DNA of 64,000 bases, from contig JANYBN010000045.1 of the NCBI GenBank assembly GCA_025360785.1, positions 1-64,000 of the forward strand, given 5' to 3'. The stretch comes from Geobacter sp. GTDB lineage: Bacteria > Desulfobacterota > Desulfuromonadia > Geobacterales > Pseudopelobacteraceae. A program made the position numbers and the translations under genes. This document shows positions 7,469-16,871 of this stretch, in pieces. The first letter of the stretch is position 1; every line of letters starts with the position of its first letter. Below the pieces are notes generated by a model. The model was not told where the DNA came from and did not search any database. It saw only the letters and a program-made list of their open reading frames with translations.

Positions 7469-8223
7469 CAGTCGTCATCTCCCAGATATGCCGCAATGAC
7501 TTCAGGGCTTTCCTGAATTTCGCGAGGGGTTCCCTCTTTCAGTTTTCTGCCCAGATTAAGAACAACGATCCGGTCACAGATATCCATAACCAGCTCCATA
7601 TCGTGCTCAACCAGAACGATGGTAATACCCAGATCACGGATCCGTTTGATCAACAGTGAGAGTGCAAGTGTCTCCTGGCTGTTGAGCCCGGCAGCAGGTT
7701 CATCCATCAGGATGATGCGCGGTCCAACGGCCAGAGCCCGTGCTATCTCCAGCAGGCGCCCCTTTCCGAACGGAAGGCTACCGGCGGTATGATCAGCCAG
7801 ATCACAAATCCCGGTGAATTCGAGCCATTTCATGGCGCCTTCACGGATGCGCCGCTCTTCTGAAATGCTCCAGGGCATTTTTAACGCACAGGCCAAGAGG
7901 CCGCTGGAACTTTTTGTGTGCATGCCGACCATGACATTTTCAAGGACGGTCATTGTTCCGAACAGTTCTATATTCTGAAATGTCCGTACCATGGCGAGCC
8001 GTGCCAATCGTTCCGGCGGAAAGCCGGTGACATCTTTTCCCTCAAGCTGTACCGTGCCGGCTGTCTGTCGGTAAATACCTGTAATTATGTTGAAAAGCGT
8101 AGTTTTACCGGCTCCGTTAGGACCGATAACCCCGGTAATATCACCTTTTGCAATTGAAAAAGAAACCGTGTCAAGAGCGGTTACGCCGCCGAATATCTGG
8201 GTAATACCGGAGATCTCAAGCAT
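7468..8223 (-). CDS. livG: Branched-chain amino acid ABC transporter ATPase LivG
   Basis: The second LIV-type ATPase, 251 residues. It has Walker A GPNGAGKTT (about 36-44), the LivG-specific insertion MVRTFQNIELFGTMTVLENV, a signature region LPFGKGRLLEIARAL and Walker B IILMDEPAAGLN. The signature reads LPFGKGR, close to the LPYGxQR of typical LivG. Its start overlaps the end of livM by eight bases, which indicates translational coupling. It ends with DDD just before livF. Confidence 0.93.
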   Translation of the reverse strand: MLEISGITQIFGGVTALDTVSFSIAKGDITGVIGPNGAGKTTLFNIITGIYRQTAGTVQLEGKDVTGFPPERLARLAMVRTFQNIELFGTMTVLENVMVGMHTKSSSGLLACALKMPWSISEERRIREGAMKWLEFTGICDLADHTAGSLPFGKGRLLEIARALAVGPRIILMDEPAAGLNSQETLALSLLIKRIRDLGITIVLVEHDMELVMDICDRIVVLNLGRKLKEGTPREIQESPEVIAAYLGDDD

Positions 8224-9175
8224 GACCGGTCTCCCCCTTCTGCTTTATAACCTTCCTGTACAGAGCTGGAATGCCACGCACAAGTCCACCCGGCATAAAC
8301 ATCACCATGACGATCAGCAAACCGCCGTAAATTATTATATCGTAATCATTGGCACCGCGCAAAATCTCTGGCAGCAGCGTCAACAGAGCAGCGCCCAGAA
8401 ACGATCCGTAAACACTGCCAAGCCCTCCGATTACAACCATTGTCAGCAGCTCAATCGAAAAGTTAAAACCGAAAGAGGCCGGAGAAATAAACGTCATCGT
8501 ATGTGCATAGAGGCTTCCGGCAAGTGATGATATTACTGCAGACATGGCAAATATCTGTACTTTGAGGAGACGGGCATTGACACCCAGAACCTGTGCTGCC
8601 ACCTCGGAATCATGCACCGCCCGCAAGGCGCGGCCGATCCTGGAGTTTGCCAGATTGAGTGAAAACAGCATGACAGCCAGAGTAAAGCCCCAGATCAGAT
8701 AATAGTTCTTTACATCAGAATCAAAAGAAATTCCGGCCAGCTGCAAGTTTGGAATTCCCGACAATCCGGACGGACCGCCGGTCAACTCGACTGTCTCATT
8801 GAAGACAATGAAAATGATTATGCCGAGACCGAGTGTTGCCATCGCCAGATAATGTCCTTTGAGCTTCAGAATCGGAAAACCGATCATCCCGGCCATACAA
8901 CCGACAACAACGGCTGCGACCGGCATCGCCACCCAGGGATTAAATCTGTAGGCGGTCGTCAGAATACCGGACAGATATGCGCCAAGTCCAAAAAAACCGG
9001 CATGGCCAAGAGAAATCTGTCCGGCATAACCAAGAAGCAGGTTAAGTGCAATTGCCAGCATTGTGTTGATACCGACAAACACCAGGACGTTCATCAGGTA
9101 GCCGCCTGATAACAGCTGCGGGGCGAACATAATCAGTATGGAAAAACCGGTAAAGAGCAGAAGATTTTGTTTCAT
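8216..9175 (-). CDS. livM: Branched-chain amino acid ABC transporter permease LivM
   Basis: A 319-residue inner-membrane permease with about eight to ten hydrophobic segments. It has the family motif NLLLGYAGQISLGHAGFFGL near residues 45-65, the GHYLAMATLGLG segment, and the cytoplasmic EAA-like coupling loop with NSRIGRALRAVHDSEVAA. It forms the channel with LivH. It begins four nt after the livH stop and overlaps livG. Confidence 0.93.
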   Translation of the reverse strand: MKQNLLLFTGFSILIMFAPQLLSGGYLMNVLVFVGINTMLAIALNLLLGYAGQISLGHAGFFGLGAYLSGILTTAYRFNPWVAMPVAAVVVGCMAGMIGFPILKLKGHYLAMATLGLGIIIFIVFNETVELTGGPSGLSGIPNLQLAGISFDSDVKNYYLIWGFTLAVMLFSLNLANSRIGRALRAVHDSEVAAQVLGVNARLLKVQIFAMSAVISSLAGSLYAHTMTFISPASFGFNFSIELLTMVVIGGLGSVYGSFLGAALLTLLPEILRGANDYDIIIYGGLLIVMVMFMPGGLVRGIPALYRKVIKQKGETGHA

Positions 9176-9179
9176 GGCG

Positions 9180-10061
9180 TCAGACCCGCTCCGAATCGGC
9201 TTTACCGAAGAGACCCTGCGGCCGGATAAACATTATCAGCAGCAGTATGATGAAGGCGATTGCATCTTTATATCCAGAAGAAATAAGTCCGGCGCCGAGG
9301 GACTCAAGAACGCCCAGGATCAGACCACCGATAACCGTGGAGATACCGCTGCTCATTCCGCCGATGATCGCCGCACAAAAGCCTTTCAACCCCAGCATGA
9401 CACCGACATCGTAGGCGGTCATTGTCAGCGGTGCCACGATGATACCGGCAACCGCCCCCATTGCGGAGCTGATGATGAACGAAAACAATACCATGCGACG
9501 GACGTCGATCCCTACCAGACCGGCAGCCCGGCGGTTATAGGAACAGGCCCGCATCGCCTTGCCGCTGATGGTATGATAAAAATAAATCTTGTTGATGACG
9601 ATAATAATCAGGGTAATGGCCAGTATCCAGAGGTGCTGCGGAAGTATTGTGGCTCCGCCGATGGCAATCGGGGTGTCACCTGAAAACGGGGGAATGGTAT
9701 GCGTATCCTTACCCCACACCAGCATCGCCAGGCCGCGAATCAGGATACTCCCTCCTATGGTTATGATCACCAGGTTGATCGGGGTCGGCTGCCGGAGCGG
9801 CCGGATCGCCAAGCGTTCGAACAGTACGCCGACAACCGTGGAAACGGCAACGGCACAGGGGACCGCAGCCCAGAGCGGCAGATTGAGAAGTTCGAGACAT
9901 GAGAGAGTCAGCAGACCACCCAGCATGACAAATTCACCTTGGGCAAAATTGATGATGCCGGTTGCATTGTAGATGATCGAAAAGCCGATCCCGATCAAGG
10001 CGTAGATAGCGCCGGTTGAAATGCCGGAGAGCGTGTATTGGAGAATCTGGTCGAACTGCAT
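9180..10061 (-). CDS. livH: Branched-chain amino acid ABC transporter permease LivH
   Basis: A 293-residue permease with the LivH opening QYTLSGISTGAIYALIGIGF and the motif YNATGIINFAQGEFVMLGG. The coupling loop contains MRACSYNRRAAGLVGIDVRR. Two ATGs are in tandem at 10064 and 10061; GAGG lies too close to the first, so the second is preferred. It follows the second livK paralogue, with a short GC-rich palindrome in the 65-bp gap. Confidence 0.92.
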   Translation of the reverse strand: MQFDQILQYTLSGISTGAIYALIGIGFSIIYNATGIINFAQGEFVMLGGLLTLSCLELLNLPLWAAVPCAVAVSTVVGVLFERLAIRPLRQPTPINLVIITIGGSILIRGLAMLVWGKDTHTIPPFSGDTPIAIGGATILPQHLWILAITLIIIVINKIYFYHTISGKAMRACSYNRRAAGLVGIDVRRMVLFSFIISSAMGAVAGIIVAPLTMTAYDVGVMLGLKGFCAAIIGGMSSGISTVIGGLILGVLESLGAGLISSGYKDAIAFIILLLIMFIRPQGLFGKADSERV

Positions 10062-10075
10062 CATACCTCATAAAT

Positions 10076-10103
10076 GTAGGGGCGAACGGACGCTCGCCCC
10101 TAC
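10076..10103. repeat. Short GC-rich palindrome between livK and livH
   Basis: GTAGGGGCGA (10076-10085) is complementary to TCGCCCCTAC (10094-10103) across an 8-nt loop. There is no T-run. It looks like a dispersed palindromic unit inside the operon and could stabilise or partly terminate the livK message. Confidence 0.6.
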
Positions 10104-10126
10104 GAAAAGAATCTTTTCTGAATATT

Positions 10127-11266
10127 CTACTTTACTATTACCCAATCCTTGTTCTTAACTTCGACCAGCACGAAAGCATCCTTGCCCAGTCCTGCATGAT
10201 CCTGTGGTGTATAGGTGAAGCTGCCGCCAATACCCGCAAATGCTTTTGTTTTTTCAAGCTGGTCACGAATTGCAGCCGCAGTATCGGCTCCATTTTCAAC
10301 AGCATTCCTGATCAGCATAACGGCATCCCAGGCATGACCACCGAAATGATCACCTTCTGCTTTGTAATGTTTCTGATAATCCTTGACGAAGGCCAGTAGC
10401 GATTTTTTCTGTTTATCGGAGCCCGAAAGCAGATCGGCAACGACGACCTTTCCTGACGGGAGTCTGATTCCTTCAGCGGCCTCACCTGCCAGTTCGATGA
10501 ACTTTTTGGATGACACACCATGGCTCATGAACAATGGCGTTTTGATGCCGAGCTGTCGGACATTTTTTGCGACAACAGCAGGGCCCGGATTTGTACCCCA
10601 GCAGATAATGGCCTGAGAGTGGGAACCGCGAATTTTGGTCAACTGTGCGGTCATATCGGTATCTTTTGGGCCATAGGTATCATCAGATACAACAGTAATT
10701 CCGTATTTGGACGCCTGGCTCTTCAACTGTTCGCGCCCGGAAGCGCCGAAACCGTCCGAAACGGTAAGAATTGATACCTTGGTCTGTTTCGTTTTTTGCA
10801 GATATTCATAAATCCTGCCGACCGCCAGCGCGTCATTCTGAGCCGTCTTGAAAACCCATTTTTTTACCGGATCGGTAATTTTGCTGCCGGCTGAGCAGGA
10901 AATAAGAGGAATGTGCTCCTTTTCGGCCACCGGAATGGCCGCCATGGTCTCACCGGTAGTGCTAGGTCCGATGATGGCGACGACCTTGTCGTCCTTAATC
11001 AGTTTAGTTGCCAACTGGACAGCTTTAGTAGCATCACCGGCCGTATCATATACAATCAGTTCAAGTTTGCGGCCCTTGACGCCGCCAGCCTTGTTGATTT
11101 CATCAATAACCATTTTGGCGCTGTTGCGTTCCGGTTCACCCAGAAAAGCGGCAGGACCGGTAACAGCGAACAGCGCACCGATCTTGATCGGTGCGGCGGC
11201 AAACACGGTGGCAGAGAGCAGTAAAGTGGCTGCAGCTGTTACGAAACTTATAACTTTAAAGTTCAT
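10127..11266 (-). CDS. Periplasmic branched-chain amino acid binding protein, second paralogue
   Basis: A LivK/LivJ-type substrate-binding protein of 379 residues. A signal peptide (NFKVISFVTAAATLLLSATV, then FAAAPI) is followed by the type I periplasmic binding fold (IKIGALFAVTGPAAFLGEPE, IGPSTTGETMAAIPVAEKE). It is closely related to the neighbour at 11295-12437, with many identical stretches (KDTDMTAQLTKIRG, CWGTNPGPAVV), so a local duplication is likely. The ATG at 11266 has GGAG at proper spacing; the one six bases upstream is too close. Two binding proteins feeding one permease pair would broaden the ligand range. Confidence 0.9.
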   Translation of the reverse strand: MNFKVISFVTAAATLLLSATVFAAAPIKIGALFAVTGPAAFLGEPERNSAKMVIDEINKAGGVKGRKLELIVYDTAGDATKAVQLATKLIKDDKVVAIIGPSTTGETMAAIPVAEKEHIPLISCSAGSKITDPVKKWVFKTAQNDALAVGRIYEYLQKTKQTKVSILTVSDGFGASGREQLKSQASKYGITVVSDDTYGPKDTDMTAQLTKIRGSHSQAIICWGTNPGPAVVAKNVRQLGIKTPLFMSHGVSSKKFIELAGEAAEGIRLPSGKVVVADLLSGSDKQKKSLLAFVKDYQKHYKAEGDHFGGHAWDAVMLIRNAVENGADTAAAIRDQLEKTKAFAGIGGSFTYTPQDHAGLGKDAFVLVEVKNKDWVIVK

Positions 11267-11294
11267 ATACATTCTCCATTAATTCTGTGTTGGT

Positions 11295-12437
11295 TTACTT
11301 GATCATCACCCAGTCGCCCTTGACAACCTTGACCATCTCAAAGGCGGAAAGATCAAGTCCGTTATGATCTTTTGGAGACATTGTAAATACGCCGGATATG
11401 CTTACCAGTTTGCTGGTTTTCTCAATTCCGTTACGGATCTGTTCGGGTGTAGAACCGGACTTTTTGATAGCTCCGGTTGCAAGCAGAAAGGCATCATAGG
11501 CATATCCGCCAAATGTTGAAGCTTCAGTTCCATAGGCCTTTTTATAGGACTGATCGTAACCTTTCAACAGCTTGTACTGGGCATCACTCTTTGAAAGTGC
11601 TTCATATATGGCGAGCTTGCCAGCCGGAAGCATAACCCCTTCTGCCGAATCGGCGCCGGCCAGTTCAATGTACTTTTTAGAGGCGACGCCGTGGCTCATG
11701 TAAAGCGGTGTCTTGATACCAAGCTGCTTGACGTTTTTTGTCACGACCGCCGGGCCGGGGTTAGTGCCCCAACAGATGATCGCATCGGGCTTAATGCCGC
11801 GGATCTTGGTCAACTGCGCGGTCATATCGGTATCTTTAGGTCCGTAAACCTCATCAGCCACGATGGTGAAACCCTTCTGCTTGGCCAGAGCCTTGATCTG
11901 CTCACGACCCGAGGCGCCAAAGCCGTCAGTTACCGTCAACAGGGCGATGCTCTTCTGTTTTTTTGACGCCATATAGTTGAGAATCTTTTCAGCGGCAACA
12001 TGGTCGTTGGCCGGAGTCTTGAAAACCCAATGTTTGGCCGGATCGGTGATTTTAATACCAGCCGAGCAGGAAATCATCGGTATCTTCTCTTTTTCAACCA
12101 CCGGAATAACCGCCATGCTCTCGCCGGTGGTACTTGGTCCGATAATTAGACTGACCTTATCATCCTTGATCAGTTTTGTCGCCAGCTGCACAGCCTTGGT
12201 AGCATCGCCACCGGTATCGTAAATTACGGCTTCCAGCTTCATGCCGTTGATGCCGCCCTTGTCATTTGCCTCTTTCACCAACAATTCAAGAGTCTTTTTC
12301 TCAGGCTCTCCGAGAAAAGAAGCGGGCCCGGTGACGGCAAAAAGAGCACCGATCTTGATGGTGCCGGCTGCAAATGATACTGATGCGAACACAAGGGTCA
12401 AACAAATGCTGCTGAACAGTAACGACATCTTTTTCAT
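11295..12437 (-). CDS. Periplasmic branched-chain amino acid binding protein, first paralogue
   Basis: A 380-residue LivK-type binding protein with signal peptide MKKMSLLFSSICLTLVFASV (cleavage after SFA) and the LIV-binding fold (GTIKIGALFAVTGPASFLGE, IGPSTTGESMAVIPVVEKE). GGAGG lies six bases before the ATG. It is transcribed after the ACT-domain gene and 28 bp before its paralogue. Its place in an operon with iorAB and paaK suggests that its ligand feeds that pathway, for example branched-chain or aromatic amino acids; this is inference. Confidence 0.92.
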   Translation of the reverse strand: MKKMSLLFSSICLTLVFASVSFAAGTIKIGALFAVTGPASFLGEPEKKTLELLVKEANDKGGINGMKLEAVIYDTGGDATKAVQLATKLIKDDKVSLIIGPSTTGESMAVIPVVEKEKIPMISCSAGIKITDPAKHWVFKTPANDHVAAEKILNYMASKKQKSIALLTVTDGFGASGREQIKALAKQKGFTIVADEVYGPKDTDMTAQLTKIRGIKPDAIICWGTNPGPAVVTKNVKQLGIKTPLYMSHGVASKKYIELAGADSAEGVMLPAGKLAIYEALSKSDAQYKLLKGYDQSYKKAYGTEASTFGGYAYDAFLLATGAIKKSGSTPEQIRNGIEKTSKLVSISGVFTMSPKDHNGLDLSAFEMVKVVKGDWVMIK

Positions 12438-12462
12438 TTACTACCTCCGATGGGTTTATCTG

Positions 12463-12894
12463 CTACATATTGTACAGTCTACTTCCCTCAAGCATATTGA
12501 AATTCTGTGCCTGCAGAGCGGCAATCGCTTTGTCCGTTTCATCAAAACGGAATATAATAACTGCATTACCGCCACAGCGCTCAACAAAAGCATACATATA
12601 CTCGACGTTGATCGCTTCCCGGTCGAGCGTTTGAAGAATGGCGGACAGGCCGCCCGGACGGTCCGGAACCTCAACGGCAACCACTTCGGTCTTGCTAACG
12701 GTAAAGCCGTTTTCTTTCAGAACTGAGTTGGCCTTTGCACAGTCATTGACAATCAGGCGCAGGATCCCGAAATCCGAGGTATCGGCAAGTGAAAGGGCCC
12801 GGATATTAATTCCGGCTTCACCGAGAATACGGGTAATTTCAGCCAGCCGGCCGGATTTGTTTTCGATGAATATTGATATCTGTTCGACTTTCAT
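12463..12894 (-). CDS. Tandem ACT-domain protein
   Basis: 143 residues formed by two ACT domains: the first from [20 protein letters not shown] to about residue 68, the second from [20 protein letters not shown] on. ACT domains bind amino acids and regulate metabolic enzymes. The G-R/G-G-L turns that contact the ligand are present in both halves. Such stand-alone tandem ACT proteins recur beside paaK and iorAB in anaerobes, and here the gene lies between paaK and livK. It may sense the amino acid that the operon consumes. No catalytic domain is present. Confidence 0.9.
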   Translation of the reverse strand: MKVEQISIFIENKSGRLAEITRILGEAGINIRALSLADTSDFGILRLIVNDCAKANSVLKENGFTVSKTEVVAVEVPDRPGGLSAILQTLDREAINVEYMYAFVERCGGNAVIIFRFDETDKAIAALQAQNFNMLEGSRLYNM

Positions 12895-12911
12895 TAATGT
12901 ACCTCCGATGT

Positions 12912-13008
12912 AAACCTAAACCCAACCACCCCCAACCCCTCCTTTGTAAGGAGAGGAGTTTTAAAGTCCCCCTCCTATTTTAGGAGGGGTTAGGGGTGGT
13001 AAGGTTTA
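12912..13008. repeat. Inverted repeat with CCCAACCACCCC / GGGGTGGT arms
   Basis: The left arm (about 12914-12943, rich in CCCAACC and CCCTCCT) pairs imperfectly with the right arm (about 12982-13007, AGGAGGGGTTAGGGGTGGT then AAGGTTT). A smaller AAGGAGAGGAG/CTCCT structure lies inside. Pyrimidine-rich repeats of this form are often dispersed in bacterial genomes. It fills the paaK-ACT gap. Confidence 0.65.
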
Positions 13009-13012
13009 GTCG

Positions 13013-14314
13013 TTATAATTTTCGGTTATCGATCACTCGTTTGGCTTTGCCTTCGCTGCGCTGAATAGTTTTCGGCTCGACCAGCCTGGCGGTGCAGGTT
13101 ACTCCCAACATATCCTTGATCTCTTTTTCGACTCGCCGCGATAACGCCTGCAGGACTTTGATCTCATCCGAGAACAACTGTTCACTGACCTCAACCTGGA
13201 CAGTCAGTGTATCGAGTGTCCCCTGGCGATCGACGATCAGCATATAATGCGGCTCGATCCCCTCAATACCGACCAGGACAGCTTCAATCTGGGACGGGAA
13301 GACGTTAACGCCGCGAATGATCAGCATGTCGTCGGAGCGGCCGCTCATGCGGGCAATACGGGCGTGGGTGCGGCCACAGATGCATGGTTCATAGGTCAGG
13401 CTGGTAATGTCGCGGGTACGGTAACGGATCAGCGGAATGCCCTGTTTGGTGATCGTGGTAATAACCAGCTCACCACGCTCCCCCTCGGAAAGAAGTGCGC
13501 CGGTATCAGGGTTGATAATCTCCGGGATGAAGTGATCTTCCCAGATATGGAGCCCCTTCTTGGCCTCAATGCATTCGATAGCGACACCCGGTCCCATGAT
13601 TTCTGACAGGCCATAGATGTCGATGGCGGACAGATTGAGTTTGGTCTCGATCTCGTTTCTCATCTCCTCGGACCACGGCTCTGCACCGAAAATACCGACC
13701 CTCAATTTCAGTTTTTTGAAATCGACCCCTTCCGCCTGGGCCTCTTCAGCCATGAACAGCGAATAAGAAGGGGTGCAGGTCAGCACTGTCGAGCCGAAAT
13801 CCTGCATGATCATGATCTGGCGCTTGGTATTGCCGCCGGAAATAGGAATAACGGAAGCCCCCAGCATCTCGGCGCCATAATGGGCTCCAAGACCGCCGGT
13901 GAACAGTCCGTAACCATAGGCGTTATGGATGATGTCACCTTTGTGGGCGCCGGCCGCTACAAACGACCGCGCCATGAGCTCGGACCAGGTAGAAATGTCT
14001 TTTTTGGTATAGCCGACAACCGTCGGTTTGCCGGTCGTTCCGCTCGATGCATGGATTCTGACGATCTCTTCCATCGGGGCGGCAAACAGACCGTAGGGAT
14101 ACGAATCACGCATATTCTGCTTCGTGGTGAACGGAAGTTTCTGCAGATCCGCAAGGCTGGTTACAACCGAAGGCTTGATCCCGGCAGCGTCAAATGAAGC
14201 CTTATAGAACGGCACGTTGGCATACACTCTCTCAAGAGTAGATTGCAGCCGCTTCAGCTGTAAAGCTTCAAGAGCAGGGCGCGGCAGAGTTTCGAATTCT
14301 TCATTGAAAAACAT
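13013..14314 (-). CDS. paaK: Phenylacetate-CoA ligase
   Basis: An AMP-forming ligase that joins phenylacetate (or another aryl acetate) to CoA in the cytoplasm. The 433 residues have the PaaK-type P-loop [15 protein letters not shown] (about 93-107), then [30 protein letters not shown] for adenylate binding, and the C-terminal [20 protein letters not shown] hinge. It ends with the usual [14 protein letters not shown]-like tail. The ATG at 14314 has AGAGGT upstream and gives the family start [12 protein letters not shown]. Together with iorAB it would recapture aryl acids or complete aromatic amino acid oxidation. Confidence 0.94.
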   Translation of the reverse strand: MFFNEEFETLPRPALEALQLKRLQSTLERVYANVPFYKASFDAAGIKPSVVTSLADLQKLPFTTKQNMRDSYPYGLFAAPMEEIVRIHASSGTTGKPTVVGYTKKDISTWSELMARSFVAAGAHKGDIIHNAYGYGLFTGGLGAHYGAEMLGASVIPISGGNTKRQIMIMQDFGSTVLTCTPSYSLFMAEEAQAEGVDFKKLKLRVGIFGAEPWSEEMRNEIETKLNLSAIDIYGLSEIMGPGVAIECIEAKKGLHIWEDHFIPEIINPDTGALLSEGERGELVITTITKQGIPLIRYRTRDITSLTYEPCICGRTHARIARMSGRSDDMLIIRGVNVFPSQIEAVLVGIEGIEPHYMLIVDRQGTLDTLTVQVEVSEQLFSDEIKVLQALSRRVEKEIKDMLGVTCTARLVEPKTIQRSEGKAKRVIDNRKL

Positions 14315-14364
14315 ACGTCTACACCTCTTTAGTGATGGCACAGATCATCGATACAACAAAAAAA

Positions 14365-14943
14365 CTACAGCTCGCGCCCCATCTGAAAGGAGCGCCTGTT
14401 GACTTCCAGGGCTTTTGACGGGACCATTTTTTCGAGAGCCTTCAGCCAGTATTCCTCGGGAATGCTGAGCCTTTTCGAGACCGCCCCCAGCAGTACAGTA
14501 TTAGCAGCCCGGACGTTTCCGGCTTCAGTGGCCATATGCTGGCCGTCAATCAGCAGGAAATCAGAAAACTGCGCTTTGATGCGCTCTGCCAGCCCCTCCG
14601 GGTAGGTTTCCTGTCCCATCAGCACGGAGGGCGGCGATATCTGCAGATCGTTGGCCACCACGGTTCCGCCCGGTTTCAGCAGCGGCAGCGAACGTGCCGT
14701 CTCCATCAACTCGAAGCCGAACAGGATATCCCCCTCCCCCTCCGGTACAATCGGGGAAAAGACCTCCGTACCGTAACGGACATGGGAAACAACACTGCCG
14801 CCACGCTGCGACATGCCGTGTATTTCGCTTTTCTTGACATCAAAGCCGGCCAGCATGGCCGCTTCGGAAAGTATTTCAGAGGCGAGCAGAATGCCCTGCC
14901 CACCGACTCCAACCAGCAGTACGTTTGTTATCTGTTGACTCAT
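14365..14943 (-). CDS. iorB: Indolepyruvate:ferredoxin oxidoreductase, beta subunit
   Basis: The small subunit of the enzyme that oxidatively decarboxylates aryl pyruvates to aryl-acetyl-CoA with ferredoxin as acceptor. The 192 residues show the pyruvate/ketoisovalerate oxidoreductase gamma-type fold (NVLLVGVGGQGILLASEIL near the N-terminus, HGMSQRGGSVVSHVRYG). Its ATG overlaps the iorA stop (ATGA), so the two subunits are translationally coupled. The substrate is usually indolepyruvate or phenylpyruvate; the adjacent paaK agrees with an aromatic substrate. Confidence 0.95.
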   Translation of the reverse strand: MSQQITNVLLVGVGGQGILLASEILSEAAMLAGFDVKKSEIHGMSQRGGSVVSHVRYGTEVFSPIVPEGEGDILFGFELMETARSLPLLKPGGTVVANDLQISPPSVLMGQETYPEGLAERIKAQFSDFLLIDGQHMATEAGNVRAANTVLLGAVSKRLSIPEEYWLKALEKMVPSKALEVNRRSFQMGREL

Positions 14944-16700
14944 TTCACACTCCCGATAGCATCGAACTTGCACAACTGGCGGCAGACATCACATCCGGTA
15001 CAGAGCAGCGGATCGATAGCGGCTTTCCCCTTTTTGCTCCCATCACCAGCCGGGCGCCACTCGATTGCCGGACAGCCGATCTTCAGACAGGCGCGGCAGC
15101 CGGTGCATTTTTCGGCGTCAACCGCATAGACGGGGCCTTTTTGAAAGATTTCCTCCCGTTTGATCAGGACACACGGTTTATTGGTGATGATCACTGATGG
15201 CTCCGGACGATCCATCTCTTCCGAAATGACCCGTTTTGTCTCTTCCAGATCAAACGGATTGATGACACGTATATTCTTTACGCCCAACGCCTTGCAGAGA
15301 AGAGGAATATTTATGGCATTAGTCGGGTCGTTCATCAGAGTATGCCCCGAGGCCGGATTATCCTGACGACCGGTCATCGCGGTGATGCTGTTATCGAGGA
15401 TAATCACCGTCGCCGGTGCGTTGTTATAGACCATATCCATCAGACCGTTAATGCCGGTGTGAAGGAAAGTCGAGTCACCGATTACGGCAACTACTTTTTT
15501 CTTTTCTTCAGCCGAAACGACCTTGGTAACGCCGGTAGCCATGCCGATAGAGGCGCCCATGCAGACACAGGTATCCATCGCGGAAAGCGGCGGCATAAAG
15601 CCAAGTGTATAGCAGCCGATGTCACCGGTAACATACGCTTTAAGCTGATTGAGCGTAAAGAACACGCCACGATGCGGGCAGCCTGGGCACATGTTTGGCG
15701 GACGGCCGGGCATTGCATCTACCTGGATGCCGGCTGGCTGCGGCAGGCCGAAGGCAGTGCGGAGGCGCCCCGGAGTAAGCTCGCCACATAGGGAGATAAT
15801 CTCTTTGCCGGTTGCCGCGATACCCATCGCCTTGACCTGATCTTCGATAAAGGGATCAAGTTCCTCGATAACATAGAGTTTATCGACCTTAGCGGCAAAT
15901 TCACGGATCAGGTCATGCGGCAGCGGGTGTACCATACCAAGCTTCAGGGTTGAGGCATTCGGCAGGACTTCACGAACATATTGATAACAGATGCCGGCAG
16001 TTATGATGCCAATGGATGTTTCGCGCAACTCCATCCGGTTGAGCGGCATTGTAGCGGCGGCTTTGGACAGATTGACCAGATTCTGCTCGACCAGCGGATG
16101 ACGGACTCGGGCGTTGCCGGGGAGCATGACCAGTTTGGCCGGATTTTTTTCCAGTTTCGGCAACGGCAGACCGGTGACACGCTCACCAAGTTCAACAACC
16201 GATTTCCCATGGGAAATACGGGTGCTGCTCCTGAGCATGAACGGTGTGTCATATTTTTCGGACAGCTCAAAAGCCAGTCGCGTGAATTCTTTGCATTCCT
16301 GCGAATCGGACGGCTCCAGCATCGGCACCTTGGCGAACCTGGCATAATTGCGGCTGTCCTGTTCATTCTGGGAAGAGTGCATTTCCGGATCATCGGCGGC
16401 CACCAGAACAAGACCACCTCTCACACCGGTGTATGAAAGCGTAAAAAGCGGGTCAGCCGCAACGTTGACGCCGACATGCTTCATCGTGCAGAGCGCCCGG
16501 CCACCGCCAAAAGAAGCCCCGATAGCAACTTCAAGCGCCACCTTTTCGTTGGGAGCCCAGGAAGAATTTATTTCTTTGTACCTGATCGTGTTTTCAAGAA
16601 TTTCGGTTGAAGGGGTACCGGGATAGGCGCAGGCAACGAGACAACCCGCTTCATAGGCGCCACGGGCGATGGCTTCATTGCCGGAGAGGATTTCTTTCAT
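14940..16700 (-). CDS. iorA: Indolepyruvate:ferredoxin oxidoreductase, alpha subunit
   Basis: The 586-residue large subunit holds thiamine diphosphate and iron-sulfur clusters. The N-terminal half has SGNEAIARGAYEAGCLVACA and YPGTPSTEI; the TPP domain has CPGCPHRGVFFTL and GDSTFLHTGINGLMDMVYNN. The C-terminus carries two 4Fe-4S sites: CTGCRACLKIGCP and CTGCDVCRQLCKFDAI. The ATG at 16700 gives the family start MKEILSGNEA with AAGGA upstream, so an ATG 24 bases earlier is not chosen. It is first in the long minus-strand operon, behind a strong promoter. Confidence 0.95.
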   Translation of the reverse strand: MKEILSGNEAIARGAYEAGCLVACAYPGTPSTEILENTIRYKEINSSWAPNEKVALEVAIGASFGGGRALCTMKHVGVNVAADPLFTLSYTGVRGGLVLVAADDPEMHSSQNEQDSRNYARFAKVPMLEPSDSQECKEFTRLAFELSEKYDTPFMLRSSTRISHGKSVVELGERVTGLPLPKLEKNPAKLVMLPGNARVRHPLVEQNLVNLSKAAATMPLNRMELRETSIGIITAGICYQYVREVLPNASTLKLGMVHPLPHDLIREFAAKVDKLYVIEELDPFIEDQVKAMGIAATGKEIISLCGELTPGRLRTAFGLPQPAGIQVDAMPGRPPNMCPGCPHRGVFFTLNQLKAYVTGDIGCYTLGFMPPLSAMDTCVCMGASIGMATGVTKVVSAEEKKKVVAVIGDSTFLHTGINGLMDMVYNNAPATVIILDNSITAMTGRQDNPASGHTLMNDPTNAINIPLLCKALGVKNIRVINPFDLEETKRVISEEMDRPEPSVIITNKPCVLIKREEIFQKGPVYAVDAEKCTGCRACLKIGCPAIEWRPAGDGSKKGKAAIDPLLCTGCDVCRQLCKFDAIGSVK

Positions 16701-16751
16701 CTGCAGGATCCTTGTAGAAAGCATGAATGTGAATAGAAATAACAGCGGGGA

Positions 16752-16780
16752 ACTATACTAAAACTGCAGTGATAATGCAA
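16752..16780 (-). promoter_or_regulatory. Sigma70-type promoter for the ior-paaK-liv operon
   Basis: On the minus strand TTGCAT (16780-16775), a 17-nt spacer and TATAGT (16757-16752). The expected leader to the iorA start is about 45 nt. Confidence 0.65.
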
Positions 16781-16871
16781 TTTGTTTGAGAAAATCCGCT
16801 TTAAGTGAACCCTGTTTTGTTCGATCAAAAATCAATTGGTGAAGACTTGTATTCCCATGATTAGCTTCTTG

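Noticed and set aside
9138-9683. Open frame of 181 codons opposite livH and livM
   Set aside because: It is a His/Asp/Gln-rich antisense translation of two clear permease genes.
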